From the NCBI GenBank assembly GCA_029959365.1, contig JASCOA010000007.1, forward strand, positions 1-51,553: 51,553 bases of DNA, in the 5' to 3' direction. The position numbers and the translations under genes were made by a program. The notes beneath the pieces were generated by a model, which ran no database searches, was not told the origin of the DNA, and worked only from the letters and a program-made list of their open reading frames with translations. Source of the DNA: Microbacteriaceae bacterium PS02343 (GTDB lineage: Bacteria > Actinomycetota > Actinomycetes > Actinomycetales > Microbacteriaceae). This document shows, one piece after another, positions 8,719 through 16,930 of the stretch. Position 1 is the stretch's first letter, and each line of letters starts with the position of its first letter.

Positions 8719-9369
8719 GTGAGCCTCTACGCACCCGAACTCGCGAAGTACCCCGAGCTGACGCGCCGTCGATCGGCGGTGCGCACCGCGTTCGCCGTCG
8801 CGGTGATCGTCGTGGCGGTGGCCGCCATCGCGTACACGGTGCCCAACTTCATCGACCTCGCCGAGCAGGGTCGGGAGAACGCCCAGGACGCCTCCCGCGC
8901 GCGCTACCGCTACGGCGGCGGCCTCCTGCCGGTCGCGATCATCGTGCTGGCAGCGGGCGCCGCCATCGCCGCGATCGTGGCGCTGTTCGGCGCGGGCACC
9001 CGCCTCTGGGTCCGCAGTGCTTCCGGCGCGCCCCTGCGCAAGCGTTTCGAGGGGTACCACGCGATGGCGCCCGAGGCGTTCGAGCGGCTGCACGCCGGGT
9101 TCGCCTCGGGCGACCCCGCCGGGTACACGCCGCTGCCGGAGCAGGTCAAGCGCGGCGACGCGGTCGTCCTCGTGTGGACCGTCGAGGCGGAGCGCACCGG
9201 CTACGTCGGCCTCAGCTGGGGCAGCGCGACGAAGTCCACGCGCAACGCACCCCTCATCCGCCTCGAGGGCGTGCACTTCGATGCGCTGCAGGCGGCGCTG
9301 CGCAACGGTCTGACCGAGCCCCTTCCTGAGGAGCGCAACCCGCTGCGGGCGGCGGGCGGCGTGCGATGA
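8719..9369 (+). CDS. Two-pass membrane protein of unknown function
   Basis: 216 residues with two hydrophobic segments (about 24-42 and about 72-92) and a soluble C-terminal domain of about 120 residues. The GTG start follows a weak purine-rich site (CAGGATGGGCGG). The stop overlaps the next ATG (ATGA), so it is coupled to the following two-pass membrane protein of similar layout. No known family recognised. The paired organisation next to the secretion genes is the only clue to role. Confidence 0.7.
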   Translation: MSLYAPELAKYPELTRRRSAVRTAFAVAVIVVAVAAIAYTVPNFIDLAEQGRENAQDASRARYRYGGGLLPVAIIVLAAGAAIAAIVALFGAGTRLWVRSASGAPLRKRFEGYHAMAPEAFERLHAGFASGDPAGYTPLPEQVKRGDAVVLVWTVEAERTGYVGLSWGSATKSTRNAPLIRLEGVHFDALQAALRNGLTEPLPEERNPLRAAGGVR

Positions 9370-10145
9370 CCTCGGCGGGTCCGGTGCCCGCACCGCCCTC
9401 CGATCAGGATCGGCAGTGGGCGCAGCACTTCGCCGCCGGTGCGCGCTACGACGCACCGCTCTCGGCCGCTCGGCTCGCCCGGGCCCGCCGGCGCAACACC
9501 GGCAGCATCGTCGGCGCCGTCGTGGCGTCAGCCGCTGTCGTCGTCCTGCTCGTGCTGATCATCACGAGCGGATTCGCGCACGTCACGCTGATCGTCGTGG
9601 CCGTGCTCTTCCTGATCGCCATGCTCCTCGTCGTGCGCAGGAGCCTGCGGCTGCGGCACCGCAACCTGCGCGGCACCGATGTCGACGGCGTGACGGTGTC
9701 GGTGGGCGCGGACGGTCTGCGCCTGCCGCGCATCCCGCTGCTGCCCTGGTCCGCGGTCCGGGGCGTCATCCTCTACGACGACTCCGCGCGCAACCGAGCG
9801 CAGCGCAGCGCGCCGATCGTGGGTTGGGGCGCCGCGATGGCGCTGGGCGGCGGCGACGGCAGCATCGCGGCGACGCTGGCCTTCCACGACGGCGAAGCCG
9901 TCCGCGCCCTGGTCCGACCCGCCGAGGACGCCCGGCTCGTGCGGCTCTGGTCGCGCGACGCGCAGGGGCGGGTGCCCGGCGATCTGACGCTGACGCTGGA
10001 CGTCGCGATGGAACTGGACCAGGTCGCACGGCTCGGTGCGGCGATCGCCGGAGCCGCAGCGGGCGCCGGCGTGCCGGTGCACCGTCCGGCCTCGACCGGC
10101 GAGTACGTGCTGCTCATCGGCAGGGTCGTCGAGGGCCGCGCCTGA
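9366..10145 (+). CDS. Two-pass membrane protein, PH-like C-terminal domain possible
   Basis: 259 residues. Two close membrane segments (about 47-69 and 71-91), followed by a beta-rich cytoplasmic domain. The pattern VSVGADGLRLPRIPLLPWSA resembles bacterial PH-like domains, where a basic turn precedes an I-P/W-S motif; this is a tentative reading. It begins inside the stop codon of the preceding gene. A 7-bp stem hairpin (10158-10177) just after the stop probably ends the transcript. Confidence 0.7.
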   Translation: MTSAGPVPAPPSDQDRQWAQHFAAGARYDAPLSAARLARARRRNTGSIVGAVVASAAVVVLLVLIITSGFAHVTLIVVAVLFLIAMLLVVRRSLRLRHRNLRGTDVDGVTVSVGADGLRLPRIPLLPWSAVRGVILYDDSARNRAQRSAPIVGWGAAMALGGGDGSIAATLAFHDGEAVRALVRPAEDARLVRLWSRDAQGRVPGDLTLTLDVAMELDQVARLGAAIAGAAAGAGVPVHRPASTGEYVLLIGRVVEGRA

Positions 10146-10157
10146 TCGCAGCGCTGC

Positions 10158-10177
10158 AGTCCCCCGTGCTGGGGACT
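10158..10177 (+). terminator. Hairpin after the membrane-protein pair
   Basis: AGTCCCC (10158-10164) pairs with GGGGACT (10171-10177) over a 6-nt loop. No T tract follows, as usual in this GC-rich sequence. It lies 12 bp after the stop at 10145. Confidence 0.5.
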
Positions 10178-10180
10178 CGC

Positions 10181-10186
10181 TAGGCT
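10181..10186 (+). promoter_or_regulatory. Candidate -10 element TAGGCT
   Basis: TAGGCT immediately after the hairpin, the same hexamer as the one before the gene starting at 12062 (minus strand). It would give a transcript beginning near 10193, close to an ATG at 10198 and ahead of the GTG at 10234. Confidence 0.4.
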
Positions 10187-10233
10187 GGGGTTATCCGATG
10201 AACGCGCCGCCCCGAAGGCGCGTGGAGCACACC

Positions 10234-10368
10234 GTGAACCAGCAGCACTCCCGCAGCGTCAGCCTGCGGTGGAGGCAGCGCTCCGACGCCGGCATGCCGC
10301 CCCGCGGCTGGGCCGCGGCCTGGAACGAGTTCACGGTGCACGGCGGCGCGGTCACGCCGAACCGCTAG
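10234..10368 (+). CDS. Small protein, 44 aa, hypothetical
   Basis: A short reading frame with GTG start preceded by GGAG (10224-10227) and by a candidate promoter at 10181. The peptide is basic in its first half and has a W/N-rich end (GWAAAWNEFTVHGGA). An alternative in-frame ATG at 10198 would add 12 residues. No family recognised; support is the promoter, ribosome site and stop before the next gene. Confidence 0.4.
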   Translation: MNQQHSRSVSLRWRQRSDAGMPPRGWAAAWNEFTVHGGAVTPNR

Positions 10369-10532
10369 CAGCGTCGCGCGCAGCCGTCTGCGCGGGTCGA
10401 CGCACGCTCCCGGAGGGGGCCGCGCACCCGCTCGGTCCGTGCTCCGCTCCATCGTCCCGTCGGCGAGCCGCGTGCTGCGGCGGGCGCACCATGCGGCGCC
10501 GACGCGCGCCGCGGCAAGGAAACAGCACAGCA

Positions 10533-11429
10533 ATGCACGCACGCACCCGAATGACCCTCGCCGGACTCGCGACGGGAGCCGTCCTGCTCGCCACCGGCTG
10601 CGCATCCGCGGCGCCCGCCGCCACGCTCGAGAACGGCGACGAGCAGACGATCGACCTGGCCGTCTTCGCCGGCTGGCCCGAGGGCATCGCAGTCAGCGAG
10701 CTCTGGGCCGCCGTGCTCGAGGAGCAGGGCTACGACGTGAACATGGAGAGCGCCGACGTGGCACCGGTCTACGTGGGCCTCAGCGACGGCGACTACGACC
10801 TCGTGCTTGACACCTGGATGCCGATCACCCACGAGGCCTACTGGGACCAGTACGGCGACGACCTCGTCGACCTCGGCGCCTGGTACACCGACGCCCGCAA
10901 CACGATCGTGGTGAACGAGGACTCCCCCATCACCTCGCTCGACGAGCTCGCCGACAACGCCGGCGTCTTCGGCAACCGGATCGTGGGCATGGAGCCGGGC
11001 GCGGGCCTCACCGAGATCACCGAGGAGCAGGCGATCCCGACCTACGGCCTCGAGGAGATGACCTTCCAGACCTCGTCGACCGCGGCGCTGCTCACCGAGC
11101 TGCAGCGGGCGACGGATGCGGGCGAGGACATCGTCGCCACCCTCGCCCGCCCGCACTGGGCCTACGACGCCTTCCCGATCCGCGACCTCGAGGACCCGGA
11201 GGGCGCGATGGGCGAGGCCGAGGAGATCCGCACCACCGCGAGCACGGAGTTCGAGGAGTCGCACCCGACCGCCGCCGAGTGGATGCGCGGCTTCGCGATG
11301 ACCGAGGAGCAGCTGCTCTCCCTCTGCAACCTGCTCTTCAACGAGAACGCGGGCACGGACGACTACCGTCCGCTCGTGGAGCAGTGGATCGGCGAGAACC
11401 GGGAGTTCGTCGACGGCCTGACCGCCTGA
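10533..11429 (+). CDS. Glycine betaine/carnitine/choline-type ABC substrate-binding lipoprotein
   Basis: 298 residues. Lipoprotein signal with lipobox L-A-T-G-C23, then an OpuAC-type periplasmic-binding fold: the opening IDLAVFAGWPEGIAVSEL, the D-T-W-M-P segment (about 90) and the ARPHWAYDAFPIRDLEDP segment are typical of quaternary-ammonium binding proteins, which deliver compatible solutes to an ABC importer for osmoprotection. The ATG at 10533 is 12 nt after AAGGA; an internal ATG at 10551 is possible. No permease or ATPase gene is adjacent; both neighbours are unrelated, so it acts with components encoded elsewhere. It is followed by a strong bidirectional hairpin. Its last 88 bp region is copied at the start of the window. 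Confidence 0.88.
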   Translation: MHARTRMTLAGLATGAVLLATGCASAAPAATLENGDEQTIDLAVFAGWPEGIAVSELWAAVLEEQGYDVNMESADVAPVYVGLSDGDYDLVLDTWMPITHEAYWDQYGDDLVDLGAWYTDARNTIVVNEDSPITSLDELADNAGVFGNRIVGMEPGAGLTEITEEQAIPTYGLEEMTFQTSSTAALLTELQRATDAGEDIVATLARPHWAYDAFPIRDLEDPEGAMGEAEEIRTTASTEFEESHPTAAEWMRGFAMTEEQLLSLCNLLFNENAGTDDYRPLVEQWIGENREFVDGLTA

Positions 11430-11443
11430 TCGACTTCGCGGCG

Positions 11444-11472
11444 AGCGGATGCGGGCGATCCCCGCATCCGCT
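11444..11472. terminator. Bidirectional hairpin terminator
   Basis: Perfect 12-bp stem AGCGGATGCGGG / CCCGCATCCGCT with a 5-nt loop, between two convergent stops (11429 plus, 11472 minus). It is built from two inverted copies of the window's recurrent word GCGGATGCG. The chimeric copy at the left window edge breaks off exactly at this stem. Confidence 0.8.
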
Positions 11473-12062
11473 CAGCCCTCGAGCACCGCGCGCAGCGAGT
11501 CCGCGAGCCGCTTGGCGTAGGCGACGGGGTCGCGGAGCGCCCTGCCGGCCACCGGATGGGCGTCGAGCACGAGGCGCACGGACTGCGCCGCGCCCTCGGG
11601 GAACAGCACGAGGGTGATGCGCAGCAGCGCCTCGCCGCGACCGCCCGGGCCGGCCGCGGCCTGCACCGAGGAGATGCCGGCGACGGCGCCCTGCGGATGC
11701 GGGGACGACCAGGAGCGCACCTCGCGCGCACCGGCGGCCCGCGCCTCCGTCTCGATGCCGGAGAGGAAGGATGCGGGCGAGTCGATCGCCCCGTCGCCCT
11801 CGGCCTGCAGCAGGTCGATGCGCAGACTCGCCTCGAGGCGCTCGGCGCGGCCGTCGGGCACGAAGACGAGGCCGATGAGCGGCTCGTCGAGCGCGAGCCG
11901 GGCCTGCTCCGCGGCGAGCGCTCCGGCGAGCGCCGGGGTCGCATCGAGCTGCTGCGCCGTCTCGATCGCCCACTGCCGACCGGCCTTGAGGTCGCGCTCG
12001 ACGGGGACGGGCAGCCAGTGCTCGGGCAGGTCGAGGGCGAGGTCGACGATCGCGGAGGTCAT
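11472..12062 (-). CDS. Hypothetical protein, 196 aa
   Basis: A soluble alanine/leucine-rich protein with alternating beta and helix, no signal peptide, no cysteine and no known motif. Segments LIGLVFVPDG and RITLVLFPEG look like paired edge strands of an alpha/beta fold. The ATG at 12062 has no Shine-Dalgarno site but lies 6 nt after a TAGGCT -10 hexamer, so the mRNA is probably leaderless. It stands alone, convergent with the betaine-binding gene. Confidence 0.65.
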   Translation of the reverse strand: MTSAIVDLALDLPEHWLPVPVERDLKAGRQWAIETAQQLDATPALAGALAAEQARLALDEPLIGLVFVPDGRAERLEASLRIDLLQAEGDGAIDSPASFLSGIETEARAAGAREVRSWSSPHPQGAVAGISSVQAAAGPGGRGEALLRITLVLFPEGAAQSVRLVLDAHPVAGRALRDPVAYAKRLADSLRAVLEG

Positions 12063-12068
12063 GGGGCA

Positions 12069-12074
12069 AGCCTA
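12069..12074 (-). promoter_or_regulatory. -10 element TAGGCT, leaderless start
   Basis: TAGGCT on the minus strand with 6 nt to the ATG at 12062, placing the transcription start on or next to the start codon. Confidence 0.55.
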
Positions 12075-12111
12075 GGATCGCCGCCCCACGCGGACGCGGC
12101 CGACGCTCCGG

Positions 12112-12477
12112 TCACCCGACCCAGGGTCGCAGCTCGTCGCCGACCGGGAAGCGCAGGGTGAAGCGGTCGGTACCGCCGCCGACCACCGAGGCGGCGCCGT
12201 AGTCGTCGCCGACCACCACCACGTGCTCGGTGCCGGCCTCGGCGATGCGCACCGGGCCATCCCCTCCCCCGGGCAGCACCAGACGGTAGCGGTCGGCGAG
12301 GTAGCCGATGCCGAGCAGCTCGAGCACCTCCTCGGCGTCGAGCCAGTCGAGCGGCTCGGCGCTGCGCGGGCGGCCGAGCAGGTCGTGGGGCATGAAGCCC
12401 TGCCCCTCGGGCGCGATCCACCCGACGACCTCGCGGTCGCCGCGGCGGTGCTCGACCCAGTGCGGCGGCAGCGTCAC
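12112..12477 (-). CDS. Hypothetical protein, 121 aa
   Basis: A soluble protein opening with VTLPPHWVEHRRGDREVVGWI; beta-rich, ending in ELRPWVG. GTG start chosen because it lies 4 nt after the stop of the aldo/keto reductase gene, giving a tight two-gene unit; upstream open frame overlaps the reductase and has shadow-like composition. The repeated W and G-rich turns suggest a small beta-barrel or WYL/SH3-like fold, but no family is recognised. Confidence 0.7.
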   Translation of the reverse strand: MTLPPHWVEHRRGDREVVGWIAPEGQGFMPHDLLGRPRSAEPLDWLDAEEVLELLGIGYLADRYRLVLPGGGDGPVRIAEAGTEHVVVVGDDYGAASVVGGGTDRFTLRFPVGDELRPWVG

Positions 12478-12481
12478 GGGG

Positions 12482-13486
12482 TCACCAGCGCGGGTGGATC
12501 TCGGCGCGCAGCAGACGGTCGTAGACCTCGCGCACGGCGGTGTCGAAGGCGGTGAGGTCGGTGCCGTCCTCGAGGAGGCGGCCCGCGGCCGCGTTGGCCT
12601 CGGCCTGGCGCACATTGCGGGCGCCGGGGATCACGGTCGTCACCCCGGGCAGCGCGGCGATCCAGGCGAGGGTCGCGGCCGGCAGGCTCACCCCCTGCGG
12701 CAGCGCGGCCTCGAGCTCGCGCACCGCCGCGAGCCCGGTCGCGAAGTCGACGCCGGAGAAGGTCTCGCCCTGGTCGAAGGCCGAGCCGTCGCGGTTGTAG
12801 GAGCGGTGGTCGTTCTCGGCGAAGGTCGTCTCGGCGCTGTACTTGCCGCTCAGCAGGCCGCTGGCCAGCGGCACGCGCGCGAGGATCGCGACGCCCGCAT
12901 CCGCTGCCGCCGGCAGCACCGCGTCGAGCGGCTTGAGGCGGAACGGGTTGACGATGATCTGCACGTTCGCCACGTTCGGGCGCTTGATGGCGGCGAGCGC
13001 CTGCGCGCTCGTCTCGACGGAGACTCCGTACGCGGCGATCGAGCCCTCGGCCACGAGCGCATCGAGGGCGTCGTAGGTGGCGTCGTCGTCGATGACGGCG
13101 CTCGGCGGGCAGTGCAGCTGCACCAGGTCGAGGCGGTCGACGCCGAGGTTGAGCCGAGAGCGGCGGGTCCACTCGGCGAAGTGCTCGGCGGTGTAGTTGG
13201 CCGGCTCCTGGGGCAGGCGGCGGCCCATCTTCGTGGCGACGGTGATGCCCGCATCCGCTCGATCGGCCGTCCGCTCGGCCAGGAAGGCGCCGATGAGGGC
13301 CTCGGAGCGGCCGTCGCCGTAGACGTCGGCGGTGTCGAACAGGGTGACGCCGGCGTCCGCGCTCGCGCGCAGCACCGCGAGGGCGTCCTGCTCGCTCACC
13401 TCGCCCCAGTCGGCGCCGAGCTGCCATGTGCCGAGCCCGATCGGCGAGAGCTCGCGGGCGAGACGGGGTGCGGGGCGCTGCTGCAT
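12482..13486 (-). CDS. Aldo/keto reductase
   Basis: 334 residues, NADPH-dependent reductase of the AKR superfamily ((beta/alpha)8 barrel). Visible family features: the catalytic D-x-x-x-x-Y segment FDTADVYGDG with D and Y, K in ITVATKMGRR, H in LVQLHCPP, and the C-terminal cofactor loop VIPGARNVRQAEAN. The closest type is the general stress/YghZ-like oxidoreductase group; the substrate cannot be told from sequence. ATG at 13486 has AGAGAGGA about 9 nt upstream. It is divergent from the helicase gene at 13558 and co-transcribed with the 121-aa protein downstream. Confidence 0.9.
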   Translation of the reverse strand: MQQRPAPRLARELSPIGLGTWQLGADWGEVSEQDALAVLRASADAGVTLFDTADVYGDGRSEALIGAFLAERTADRADAGITVATKMGRRLPQEPANYTAEHFAEWTRRSRLNLGVDRLDLVQLHCPPSAVIDDDATYDALDALVAEGSIAAYGVSVETSAQALAAIKRPNVANVQIIVNPFRLKPLDAVLPAAADAGVAILARVPLASGLLSGKYSAETTFAENDHRSYNRDGSAFDQGETFSGVDFATGLAAVRELEAALPQGVSLPAATLAWIAALPGVTTVIPGARNVRQAEANAAAGRLLEDGTDLTAFDTAVREVYDRLLRAEIHPRW

Positions 13487-13557
13487 GGGTGGTGTCCTCT
13501 CTGACGGTGAGGCCATCCTCGCAGCTGCTGTCGGCGGCAGCTGCGACGATGGTGGGG

Positions 13558-15693
13558 ATGAGCCTCGCAGACGCAGCACCCTCCCCCGCCCTCGCCGCCG
13601 AAGCGCTCGAGGCGCTGCGCTCCCTCACCGGGCGAGCGGATGCGGTCTTCCACGACGGCCAGCTCGAGGCCATCTCGGCGCTGGTGGAGCACCGGCGCCG
13701 CGCCCTGGTGGTGCAGCGCACCGGCTGGGGCAAGTCGGCCGTGTACTTCCTCGCCTCGCTGCTGCTGCGCCGCCGCGGCGCCGGGCCGACCCTGCTCGTC
13801 TCCCCGCTGCTGGCCCTCATGCGCGACCAGGTCGAGGCGGCGGCGCGCGCCGGGGTGCGGGCGGTGTCGGTCAACTCCGCCAACGCGCACGAGTGGGCGC
13901 AGGCGCAGGCCGCGCTGGCCGCCGACGAGGTCGACGTGCTGCTGGTCAGCCCCGAGCGGCTCAACAACCCGCGCTTCCGGGAGGAGCAGCTGCCGTCGCT
14001 CGTGGCGCGCATGGGTCTGCTCGTCGTCGACGAGGCGCACTGCATCAGCGACTGGGGGCATGACTTCCGGCCCGACTACCGACGGCTGGCGGCCCTCATC
14101 CGCTCGCTGCCCGAGGGCGTGCCGGTGCTCGCCACCACCGCGACCGCGAACTCGCGCGTCGTCGCCGATGTCGAGGAGCAGCTGACCTCGGGCTCGAGCG
14201 CGCCGGTGTTCACGATCCGCGGCTCGCTCGCACGCTCCTCGCTGCGCCTCGGCGTGCTGCGGCTGGCGGATGCGCGGGCTCGGCTCGGCTGGCTGCTCGC
14301 GCACATCGACGAGCTGCAGGGCAGCGGCATCATCTACTCGCTCACCGTCTCGGGCGCCGAGGACACCGCGCGACTGCTGCGGCAGGCCGGCCACACCGTC
14401 GCCGCGTACACGGGCCGCACCGACAGCGAGGAGCGCGCGCAGCTCGAGCAGCAGCTCAAGCGCAACGAGCTCAAGGCGCTCGTCGCGACCAGCGCCCTCG
14501 GCATGGGCTTCGACAAGCCCGACCTCGGCTTCGTGGTGCACCTCGGCGCCCCCTCCTCGCCCGTCGCGTACTACCAGCAGATCGGCCGCGCCGGCCGCGG
14601 CGTCGACAACGCCGACGTGCTGCTGCTGCCCGGCCCCGAGGACCGCGACATCTGGCAGTACTTCGCCAGCGCCTCCATGCCCACCGAGCAGCGGGCGCAG
14701 GCCGTGCTCGCCGCGCTCGAGACGGAGCGGCCGATGTCGACGGTCGCGCTCGAGGGCCTGGTCGACATCAAGCGCACCACGCTCGAGCTGCTGCTCAAGG
14801 TGCTCGACGTCGACGGCGCCGTGCGCCGGGTGCAGAGCGGATGGGTGGCGACCGGCCACCCCTGGGTCTACGACGCGGAGCGCTACGAGCGCGTCGCCGC
14901 CGCCCGGCTCGACGAGCAGGAGGCGATGCTGCAGTACGAGCGCACCGGCTCGTGCCGCATGCAGCTGCTGCAGCAGCAGCTCGACGACCCGAGCGCCGGC
15001 CCCTGCGGTCGCTGCGACGTGTGCGCCGGCGCCTGGTTCCCGGGCGACGTGCCCGAGGGCGCCTCGGGCGACGCCGCGCGCGCGCTCGACGGCGTCGGCG
15101 TCGAGATCGCGCCGCGCGCCCAGTGGCCGAGCGGCATGGAGGCGCTCGGCGTGCCCGTGCGCGGCAAGCTCGACGCGGGCGAGCGCGTGCTCGAGGGCCG
15201 CGTCGTCGCGCGCCTCACCGACCTCGGCTGGGGCGGGCCGCTGCGCACGCTGTTCGCGGCGACCGCCGCCGACCAGCCGGTGCCGCAGCAGCTCGTCGAC
15301 GCCTGCGTGCGCACTCTCAAGGACTGGCCGTGGGCGGAGCGCCCCACGGCGGTCGTCGCCATGCCGTCGCGCGGCCGCCCGCAGCTGGTCGCGTCGCTCG
15401 CGCAGACGATCTCCTCGATCGGGCGGCTGCCGCTGCTCGGAGCGCTCGAGATCGACGGGGCGCCCACCCGCCGCGGCGACGGCGCGGTCAACAGCGCGTA
15501 CCGGCTCAGCGGAGTCTGGGAGGGCTTCTCGGTGGGCGCCGATCTGGCCGCGGCGCTCGCGGAGCATCGCGGGCCCGTGCTGCTCGTCGACGACATGGTC
15601 GACTCGCGCTGGACGCTGACGGTGGCGGGGCGTGCGCTGCGCAAGGCCGGGGCGGATGCGGTGCTGCCGTTCGCGCTGGCGAGCGTGGCGTAG
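13558..15693 (+). CDS. rqlH: RqlH-type RecQ-like DNA helicase with C-terminal phosphoribosyltransferase domain
   Basis: 711 residues. 3'-5' DNA helicase of superfamily 2. N-terminal RecA-like domains carry motif I (QRTGWGKS, about 57), the D-E-A-H box (VVDEAHCISDWG, about 158), motif III (ATTATAN) and motif VI (QQIGRAGRG). A four-cysteine zinc module follows (SC...CGRCDVC, about 465-490). The C-terminal third ends in a phosphoribosyltransferase signature, VLLVDDMVDSRWTLT (about 680). HRDC is absent. This helicase, zinc and PRTase layout matches the mycobacterial RqlH clade. The ATG follows GACGAT by 7 nt, consistent with a leaderless or very short leader. Confidence 0.9.
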   Translation: MSLADAAPSPALAAEALEALRSLTGRADAVFHDGQLEAISALVEHRRRALVVQRTGWGKSAVYFLASLLLRRRGAGPTLLVSPLLALMRDQVEAAARAGVRAVSVNSANAHEWAQAQAALAADEVDVLLVSPERLNNPRFREEQLPSLVARMGLLVVDEAHCISDWGHDFRPDYRRLAALIRSLPEGVPVLATTATANSRVVADVEEQLTSGSSAPVFTIRGSLARSSLRLGVLRLADARARLGWLLAHIDELQGSGIIYSLTVSGAEDTARLLRQAGHTVAAYTGRTDSEERAQLEQQLKRNELKALVATSALGMGFDKPDLGFVVHLGAPSSPVAYYQQIGRAGRGVDNADVLLLPGPEDRDIWQYFASASMPTEQRAQAVLAALETERPMSTVALEGLVDIKRTTLELLLKVLDVDGAVRRVQSGWVATGHPWVYDAERYERVAAARLDEQEAMLQYERTGSCRMQLLQQQLDDPSAGPCGRCDVCAGAWFPGDVPEGASGDAARALDGVGVEIAPRAQWPSGMEALGVPVRGKLDAGERVLEGRVVARLTDLGWGGPLRTLFAATAADQPVPQQLVDACVRTLKDWPWAERPTAVVAMPSRGRPQLVASLAQTISSIGRLPLLGALEIDGAPTRRGDGAVNSAYRLSGVWEGFSVGADLAAALAEHRGPVLLVDDMVDSRWTLTVAGRALRKAGADAVLPFALASVA

Positions 15694-15714
15694 GGGCGTC
15701 AGGCAGCGTCGTCT

Positions 15715-15739
15715 CTGCCCTCCGCGGAGCGCCGGGCAG
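15715..15739. terminator. Weak hairpin between convergent genes
   Basis: CTGCCC (15715-15720) and GGGCAG (15734-15739) with a 13-nt loop containing the palindrome CTCCGCGGAG. It lies between the helicase stop and the alkylation-repair stop. Confidence 0.4.
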
Positions 15740-15754
15740 TTGGAGCGGGCCGGG

Positions 15755-16855
15755 TTACTGCTCCGCGACCAGCTCGAAGCGGGCCGGATCGGTGGCGACG
15801 CCGTTGACCTGCAGGGCGATGGCGTGCTCGCCGAGGTGGTAGCGACGCGTGGTGATGGTGCGGAAGGCGTGGCGGCGGTCCACGCGCATCCGCTCGCCCG
15901 CCGCCAGGGTCGCCGTCGTGAGCTTGAAGGTCTTCGTGGTGGTCGATCCGTTCGCCTTGCGGTGGTGCACGACGTAGTCGATCGCGAGGCGGGCCGGCTC
16001 GGAGCCCGTGTTGCGCAGCTCAGCCGTGAAGCCGATCGATCCCTCCATCGGCACGCTCGCCGCGTCGAGCAACGGGCCGTCGACCTCGATGCTCGCCGGC
16101 GCGAAGCCGAGCAGCGCCAGCGCGGCCGGGTCGCCGCGCTTGACGAGGGTGCGCAGCGCGTGGCGCACGAGCGCCGGTGTCGTCGCCTCGGGTCGCTCGA
16201 GCCAGCGCGCAGCCGTCGCGACGACGAGCCCGGCGTGGTCGCGGCTGAGGTCGTTGAGGTGGTTCGCGACCGAGCGGCGCACGTACTCGCTCTCGTCGAG
16301 GACCAGCCGGTCGAGGATCGGCAGCGTCGCCTCGGGCCGGGCCACGAGCGCCGGCACGCGCAGGCCCCAGGGCAGGAACGGACGGCTGCCCTCGGTCGCG
16401 AGCCGGCGCACGTGCTCGTCGGTGTGCGCCGTCCAGCCGAGCATGATCGCGAGGCCGCGGTCCGGGTCGTGCCGCAGGAGCGGACGGATGGAGAACTCCG
16501 CCGTCAGCCGACCGGTCAGCTCCGCCTGCAGCACCATCGCGTCGTCGAAGGCCTCTGTACCGCCGTCGGCCACGGCGCGCTGGGCGACCGCGCCGAGCAC
16601 AGGCCAGATCATCCATCCGGTCAGGGCGGGGTCGGCGGCCGCGTCGCGGACGACGCGGGCGAGCGCGGGGTAGCCGGCCGGCGCATCCGCCAGCAGCGCG
16701 TCGCGCAGCAGGTCGGCGCGCTCGCGCAGGGCGAGCGGGGCGAGGGCGGTGGCCGCGGCGGCGAGCGTCTCGGGGCTGCGGCCGAGCACGCCCGCGACGA
16801 TGCGGGTGAGGGCGGCGGCGTGCTCGCTGCCGAGCAGCTCGTCGGCGAAGGGCAT
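15755..16855 (-). CDS. DNA alkylation repair protein, AlkC/AlkD-like HEAT-repeat family
   Basis: 366 residues, helical repeats of HEAT-like type, the fold used by AlkC/AlkD glycosylases that remove alkylated purines. Typical segments: RPLLRHDPDRGLAIMLGWTAHTDEHVRRLATEGSRPFLPWG (read across about 140-180) and YVRRSVANHLNDLSRDH (about 205), which are characteristic of the COG4335 AlkC group. The C-terminal part (about 275-366) is beta-rich, matching the Ig-like domain known for one AlkC subgroup. ATG chosen at MPFADELLG; 5' extension is shadow. Neighbouring the RqlH helicase, but convergent. Confidence 0.87.
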   Translation of the reverse strand: MPFADELLGSEHAAALTRIVAGVLGRSPETLAAAATALAPLALRERADLLRDALLADAPAGYPALARVVRDAAADPALTGWMIWPVLGAVAQRAVADGGTEAFDDAMVLQAELTGRLTAEFSIRPLLRHDPDRGLAIMLGWTAHTDEHVRRLATEGSRPFLPWGLRVPALVARPEATLPILDRLVLDESEYVRRSVANHLNDLSRDHAGLVVATAARWLERPEATTPALVRHALRTLVKRGDPAALALLGFAPASIEVDGPLLDAASVPMEGSIGFTAELRNTGSEPARLAIDYVVHHRKANGSTTTKTFKLTTATLAAGERMRVDRRHAFRTITTRRYHLGEHAIALQVNGVATDPARFELVAEQ

Positions 16856-16930
16856 GGGCGGGCTCCGATCGGGTGGCGTCGACCTCATCCTGCCGTGCGC
16901 CTCGGACGTCGGCGGCCTAGGGTCGGGGGT

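Noticed and set aside
11358-11445. True gene duplication of the betaine-binding protein end
   Set aside because: Identity is perfect, ends at a hairpin and continues into homopolymer; an assembly join explains it better.
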